Shown here piece after piece: positions 13,985-18,264 of a stretch of 18,264 nucleotides of DNA. Under the pieces are notes generated by a model. It was not told where the DNA came from and made no database searches. It worked only from the letters and a program-made list of their open reading frames with translations. The translations under genes were made by a program, and so were the position numbers. The stretch is from JBDLRH01 sp039800165 (lineage in GTDB: Bacteria; Pseudomonadota; Gammaproteobacteria; Burkholderiales; Burkholderiaceae_C), in assembly GCA_039800165.1 (NCBI GenBank), contig JBDLRH010000100.1, positions 1-18,264 of the forward strand. The letters are read 5' to 3'. The first letter of the stretch is position 1. Each line of letters opens with the position of its first letter.

Positions 13985-15662
13985 GTGCTTGCGTCACCGC
14001 GCCTGCAAGCAGGGGCGGCGCTGACAGCGCACGCAGCAGCAGGCCGGTGAGCTCGTGCATGCCGCCCAGCGCGGCGCGCGGTGGCTCCATGCCGCGCACG
14101 AAGCCCAGCGCCTCGAAGCGCTGCAGCAGCTGCGGGTCGCTCGACACCACATGCACCGGCACATCCCACGAGGCGCCTTCGCCGGTCACGTTCGAGGCCG
14201 GCTGATGGTCGCCCACCAGCACATGCAGCCCATCCCGTGCGAACGGTTGCGCGAGGTAGCCGCCCAGCCAGCGGTAGGTGTAGTCCACCATGCCGATGTA
14301 GCCCGGCCGCATGTTCAGCCAGTCGGTCTTCTGCGCCTGCAGGCGCGCCACCTCGGCCCCATCGAAAGGCTCGTTGCCGAGGATGCGCATCCAGTCGGGC
14401 TGGTACGGCGGAACCGGACTGAACGGCAGGTGCGAGCTGATGGTGGGAAAGAACACGAAGCGCGGCTTGCCGCCCGCGCTGCGCGGATGCAGCTGCTCGA
14501 AGCGCGCAAAGGCGAACTGGTCGGGGATCACCCAGCTGCCCAGCGCCGGGCCGCGGTAGTCGAGCTGCCGCGCGTCCACATAGGTGTCGTAGTTGTAGAA
14601 GGCGCGTTCGGGCCAGTCCCAGAACACCGCGTGGTACACGCCAAAGGTCTGGTAGCCCTGCGCACGCATCAGCGAGATCAGGGTGGGGCGCTGCGTGGTC
14701 AGCAGCAGGTCATGGCGGCGCGGCACGCTCAGGTCCATGCCAGACAGCAGCCCCAGATGCGCCAGGTCGGACCCGCCAGCGAAGGTGGGCGACTTCACGA
14801 AGGCACTGACCACACCCTTGCCTGCGGCCTGCAGCTCCTGCTCGAAGGCGCGTCGCCGCGGTGCCAGCGTCGCGGCCATGCCGGCGTCGTCGTAGGTGAT
14901 GGCGCCCACCGATTCGAGCATGATGAGGTACAGGTCGCGTCCGCCCAGCAACGCCAGCGCGCCTGCGCTGTGCCCGGCCATCGCCTGATCGATGACGGTG
15001 GACGCCGGCAGGGCATCGGCCACGCGCTCGGGCGACAGGGCATCGCGCACCAGCCCCGCCTGATGCACCCACCCCGGCAGCACCGGCTTGGAGATGTACG
15101 GCCAGGTCGCCTGCACGCCGGCGTAGTTGCCCAGCGCCGACAGCGCGAAGAAGCCGCTGGCCGCGAGCGCCACGCGCGATCGCAAGGCCCGCGGCGCGGC
15201 CTCGTGCACCAGCACTTGCAGGGCACGCCGCACCAGCCGGTACAGGCCCCACAGCGCTCCCGTCACACCAAGCACCGCCGCCGCGCTCGCCCACCACGGC
15301 AGCGCCTGCGCCGACACCCAGACAAAGCGCGGAATCTGCAGCCCGTCCCAGTACAGGTTGACCGGTCGCCCGAACAGCGCGGGCACGCCCACATCGGCAT
15401 AGCGGCCCAGCACCATCAGCGTGTACAGCAGCGCCAGCACCGTCAGCGCCCAGGCAGGCAGTGCGCCGCGCCACGCCACCCAGCCCAGCAGCGCGCACCA
15501 CAACAGGACAAACTCGGGCGAGACGCGGTGGTCGGGCACCACCATCGGCGTGGGCCACCACAGGTTGAAGCTCAGCAGCGTGCTGAGCAGCAGCATCCAC
15601 GCAAGCAGGCGCACGCCCTGCGCAAGGCGCAGTGCAGGCGGGGCGACAGGCGGTGGATGCAT
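13926..15662 (-). CDS. Membrane sulfatase/alkaline-phosphatase superfamily protein, LtaS/OpgB-like; candidate phosphoglycerol transferase
   Basis: A 578-residue protein with about five N-terminal membrane helices (near 17-36, 49-66, 68-86, 117-143, 163-182) and a periplasmic sulfatase-fold domain from about 240. Visible active-site elements are E250 in LIMLESVG, the likely nucleophile S298 in the SPTFAGGSDLAH loop, H411 in SSHLPF, and metal ligands D485-H486 in VGDHQP. This layout matches LtaS and OpgB, which transfer phosphoglycerol from phosphatidylglycerol to lipoteichoic acid or periplasmic glucans. Those enzymes use Thr as nucleophile, so Ser here is a difference. Placement beside two glucan genes suggests the glucan as acceptor; that is inference, and a sulfatase or phosphodiesterase remains possible. 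The last 19 residues form an Ala/Pro-rich tail encoded in the region overlapping the convergent GH17 gene. No Shine-Dalgarno precedes the ATG at 15662. Confidence 0.82.
   Translation of the reverse strand: MHPPPVAPPALRLAQGVRLLAWMLLLSTLLSFNLWWPTPMVVPDHRVSPEFVLLWCALLGWVAWRGALPAWALTVLALLYTLMVLGRYADVGVPALFGRPVNLYWDGLQIPRFVWVSAQALPWWASAAAVLGVTGALWGLYRLVRRALQVLVHEAAPRALRSRVALAASGFFALSALGNYAGVQATWPYISKPVLPGWVHQAGLVRDALSPERVADALPASTVIDQAMAGHSAGALALLGGRDLYLIMLESVGAITYDDAGMAATLAPRRRAFEQELQAAGKGVVSAFVKSPTFAGGSDLAHLGLLSGMDLSVPRRHDLLLTTQRPTLISLMRAQGYQTFGVYHAVFWDWPERAFYNYDTYVDARQLDYRGPALGSWVIPDQFAFARFEQLHPRSAGGKPRFVFFPTISSHLPFSPVPPYQPDWMRILGNEPFDGAEVARLQAQKTDWLNMRPGYIGMVDYTYRWLGGYLAQPFARDGLHVLVGDHQPASNVTGEGASWDVPVHVVSSDPQLLQRFEALGFVRGMEPPRAALGGMHELTGLLLRALSAPPLLAGAVTQAPSAAAARTPPQAGAHHATR
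13986..14011 (+). terminator. Stem-loop directly after the GH17 stop codon
   Basis: TGCTTGC (13986-13992) and GCAAGCA (14005-14011) form a perfect 7-bp stem with a 12-nt loop, starting two bases after the TAG at 13982-13984. No T-run follows, so it is at best a weak or factor-dependent terminator or a 3'-end stabiliser. On the other strand it lies within the coding end of the convergent gene. Confidence 0.25.
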
Positions 15663-15752
15663 GGGGCTGTGGAGTGCTTACGCGCGCTGCGCGCCAACGG
15701 TTTTTCGGTGCACTGCGCTGCGCGCAGCAGCGGGCTGCACGTGCCGGCGGAT

Positions 15753-15784
15753 GTGCAGGTTTGCGGGTTTGCAGGTGTGCAGGT
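15753..15784. repeat. Four tandem 8-bp repeats (GTGCAGGT-type)
   Basis: Consecutive octamers GTGCAGGT, TTGCGGGT, TTGCAGGT and GTGCAGGT run without gaps. The first and last are identical and the middle two differ at one or two positions. They lie about 90 bp upstream of the sulfatase-like start, a position where direct repeats could be regulator sites or a slippage-prone tract. The repeat is seen directly; its role is unknown. Confidence 0.65.
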
Positions 15785-15892
15785 GTTCGTGGCTTCTTCG
15801 GCACCGCGCTCCCGAAGCTTAGGCGCGAAGTGTGAAGTTCCGCCGCGCGACGGCGGATCCTGAGCCGCCCGCTCGGGCAAGCCTTGCGCCGG

Positions 15893-15935
15893 CGCAGAAA
15901 CAACAACCCCCGGGGCCTTGCGACGCCGGGGGTTG
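15893..15935 (-). terminator. Rho-independent terminator of the atp operon
   Basis: CAACCCCCGG (15904-15913) and CCGGGGGTTG (15926-15935) form a perfect 10-bp stem with a 12-nt loop. In the minus-strand transcript the stem is followed by TTGTTTCTG-type T-rich sequence (15903 downward). It begins 20 bp after the atpC stop, as expected for the end of the ATP synthase operon. Confidence 0.85.
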
Positions 15936-15955
15936 GTGCGAAAGCAGCGGAGCGC

Positions 15956-16372
15956 TTACTTCTTCTGGCGGTACTTCTGCAGTGCAGCCAGCTGGGCGGC
16001 CATCACCGCGAGTTCAGACTGGGCCTTGGCCAGGTCGATCTCGCTCTTGGCGTTCTTCACCGCCTCCTCGGCGTTGCGGCGCGCCTCGTTGGCCTTTTCC
16101 TCGTCGAGGTCCTTGCCGCGGATGGCGGTGTCGGACAGCACGGTCACGCAGTTGGGCTGCACCTCGAGGATGCCGCCTGCAACGAAGACGAATTCTTCGC
16201 GGCCGTCGGCGGTCTCGATGCGCACCGAGCCCGGACGGATGCGGGTGATCAGCGGCGTGTGGCGCGGATAGATGCCGAGCTCGCCGGCCTCACCGGGCAG
16301 GGCCACGAACTTCGCCTCGCCCGAGAAGATGGACTCCTCGGCGCTGACGACTTCCACTTGGATGGTTGCCAT
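15956..16372 (-). CDS. atpC: F1F0 ATP synthase epsilon subunit
   Basis: Epsilon is part of the central stalk of F1, couples gamma rotation to the c-ring and can inhibit ATP hydrolysis. The product has 138 residues, the normal size. The N-terminal beta-sandwich shows VVSAEESIFSGEAKFVALPGEAGELGIYPRHTPLITRIRPG, including the conserved G-E-(x)-GI-x-P-x-H-x-P-L segment. The C-terminal two-helix hairpin (EEKANEARRNAEEAV and AKAQSELAVMAAQLAALQKY) is complete. It lies 21 bp after atpD with an AAGGA ribosome site at 16385-16381, 8 nt from the ATG. It is the last gene of the operon and is followed by a terminator. Confidence 0.97.
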   Translation of the reverse strand: MATIQVEVVSAEESIFSGEAKFVALPGEAGELGIYPRHTPLITRIRPGSVRIETADGREEFVFVAGGILEVQPNCVTVLSDTAIRGKDLDEEKANEARRNAEEAVKNAKSEIDLAKAQSELAVMAAQLAALQKYRQKK

Positions 16373-16393
16373 GGGCTGTGTCCTTCAAGCCGC

Positions 16394-17806
<1,413 letters not shown>

Positions 17807-17813
17807 GTTTCGT

Positions 17814-17818
17814 TCCTT
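17814..17818 (-). promoter_or_regulatory. Ribosome binding site of atpD
   Basis: AAGGA on the minus strand, 7 nt before the atpD ATG. Together with the AAGGA ahead of atpC it contrasts with most other genes in this window, which lack a clear Shine-Dalgarno. This fits the high translation demand on the ATP synthase. Confidence 0.75.
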
Positions 17819-17850
17819 CAGTTCAATTCAAAAATTCGTCACGCGTGCGG

Positions 17851-18264
17851 TCAACCGCTGATGGCGGCGGCGCCGCCCACGATTTCCGACAGTTCCTTGG
17901 TGATCGCGGCCTGGCGGGTCTTGTTGTAGACCAGCTTCAATTCGTCGATCACATTACCGGCGTTGTCTGATGCAGCCTTCATGGCCACCATGCGCGCACT
18001 TTGTTCGGAGGCCATGTTTTCCGCCACGGCCTGATAGACCAGCGCTTCCACATAGCGATGCAAAAGCTCGTCGATCACCACCTTGGGATCAGGCTCGTAG
18101 AGGTAGTCCCAGTTGGTTTCGGGGGTACCCAAACGCTCGCCGGTAAGCGGCAGCAGCTGCTCGAGCCGGGCTTCTTGTTTCATGGTGTTTACGAATTTCG
18201 AATACACCACGAACACCGCGTCGAGCTCACCCGCTTCAAAGGCGTCGATCATGACCTTGATGGG
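17851..18264 (-). CDS. atpG: F1F0 ATP synthase gamma subunit, partial (5' end outside window)
   Basis: Gamma is the rotating central shaft of F1. The window holds the last 137 codons plus stop; the frame is open to the right edge, so the start lies outside. The visible part includes DAVFVVYSKFVNTM, the middle YLYEPDPKVVIDELLHRYVEALVYQA, and the strongly conserved C-terminal helix SEQSARMVAMKAASDNAGNVIDEL followed by YNKTRQAAITKELSEIVGGAAA. Position directly before atpD confirms the assignment. Full-length gamma is about 288 residues, so about half is missing from view. Confidence 0.97.
   Translation of the reverse strand, partial: PIKVMIDAFEAGELDAVFVVYSKFVNTMKQEARLEQLLPLTGERLGTPETNWDYLYEPDPKVVIDELLHRYVEALVYQAVAENMASEQSARMVAMKAASDNAGNVIDELKLVYNKTRQAAITKELSEIVGGAAAISG

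Larger units (their letters stand above)
15663..15955. other. Non-coding region between the sulfatase-like gene and atpC
   Basis: I find no convincing gene in these 293 bp. The part next to the sulfatase-like gene contains GC-rich palindromes (GCGCG-ctg-CGCGC at 15682-15694 and GCTGCGCGCAGC at 15717-15728). It is followed by the octamer repeat, a 7-bp hairpin TCCGCCG/CGGCGGA at 15839-15857, and the terminator of the atp operon. The promoter of the sulfatase-like gene should lie here, but I cannot identify -35/-10 boxes. Confidence 0.6.

Noticed and set aside
15839..15857. Hairpin TCCGCCG/CGGCGGA considered as a terminator
   Set aside because: No T-run on either strand, and the much stronger stem with a T-rich tail at 15893-15935 already explains the end of the atp operon.
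14055..15863. 602-codon plus-strand open frame opposite the sulfatase-like gene
   Set aside because: His/Arg/Gln-rich composition and no motif. The minus-strand frame has membrane helices and metal-ligand motifs.

Overview
This window is a high-GC, gene-dense bacterial chromosome segment. Its protein sequences and gene order (gatCAB divergent from mreBCD-mrdA, plus an atpGDC block) point to a betaproteobacterium of the order Burkholderiales. That assignment is inference from protein character and synteny; there is no rRNA in the window. I see no mobile elements, tRNAs or CRISPR arrays.

Layout. (1) 1-3249, minus strand: gatC-gatA-gatB, the three subunits of the Asp/Glu-tRNA amidotransferase, each pair joined by a 4-bp ATGA stop/start overlap; gatB runs off the left edge. 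(2) 3250-3470: divergent control region with one AT-rich island (a -10-like box readable on both strands) followed by a strong inverted repeat at the expected mreB transcript start. (3) 3471-7975, plus strand: mreB-mreC-mreD-mrdA, the cell-elongation genes; rodA, the usual partner of mrdA, does not follow. (4) 7977-12146, minus strand: a GH17-GT2 fusion glucan synthase (NdvB type), then an NTF2/SnoaL-like small protein and a YheT-family alpha/beta hydrolase, probably one transcript. (5) 12233-13984, plus strand: a second GH17 protein with eight predicted membrane segments and no glycosyltransferase domain, resembling the NdvC class. (6) 13926-15662, minus strand: a membrane-anchored sulfatase/alkaline-phosphatase-superfamily protein of the LtaS/OpgB kind, overlapping the previous gene tail-to-tail by 59 bp. 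(7) 15663-15955: non-coding, with an octamer repeat and the terminator of the ATP synthase operon. (8) 15956-18264, minus strand: atpC, atpD and the 3' part of atpG.

How the genes work together. Regions 1, 3 and 8 are housekeeping: amino-acylation by the indirect tRNA pathway, sidewall peptidoglycan synthesis and shape, and F-type ATP synthase. The accessory part is 9441-15662. An inner-membrane synthase carries a cytoplasmic GT2 domain and a periplasmic GH17 domain in one chain. Next to it are a separate GH17 membrane protein that could branch or cyclise the glucan, and an enzyme of the superfamily that transfers phosphoglycerol from lipids to periplasmic polymers. Together they read as a compact locus for making and decorating a periplasmic beta-1,3 (possibly 1,3/1,6) glucan. 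The synthase and GH17 parts resemble known NdvB and NdvC proteins; the pairing with this particular transferase is the part I consider most worth testing.
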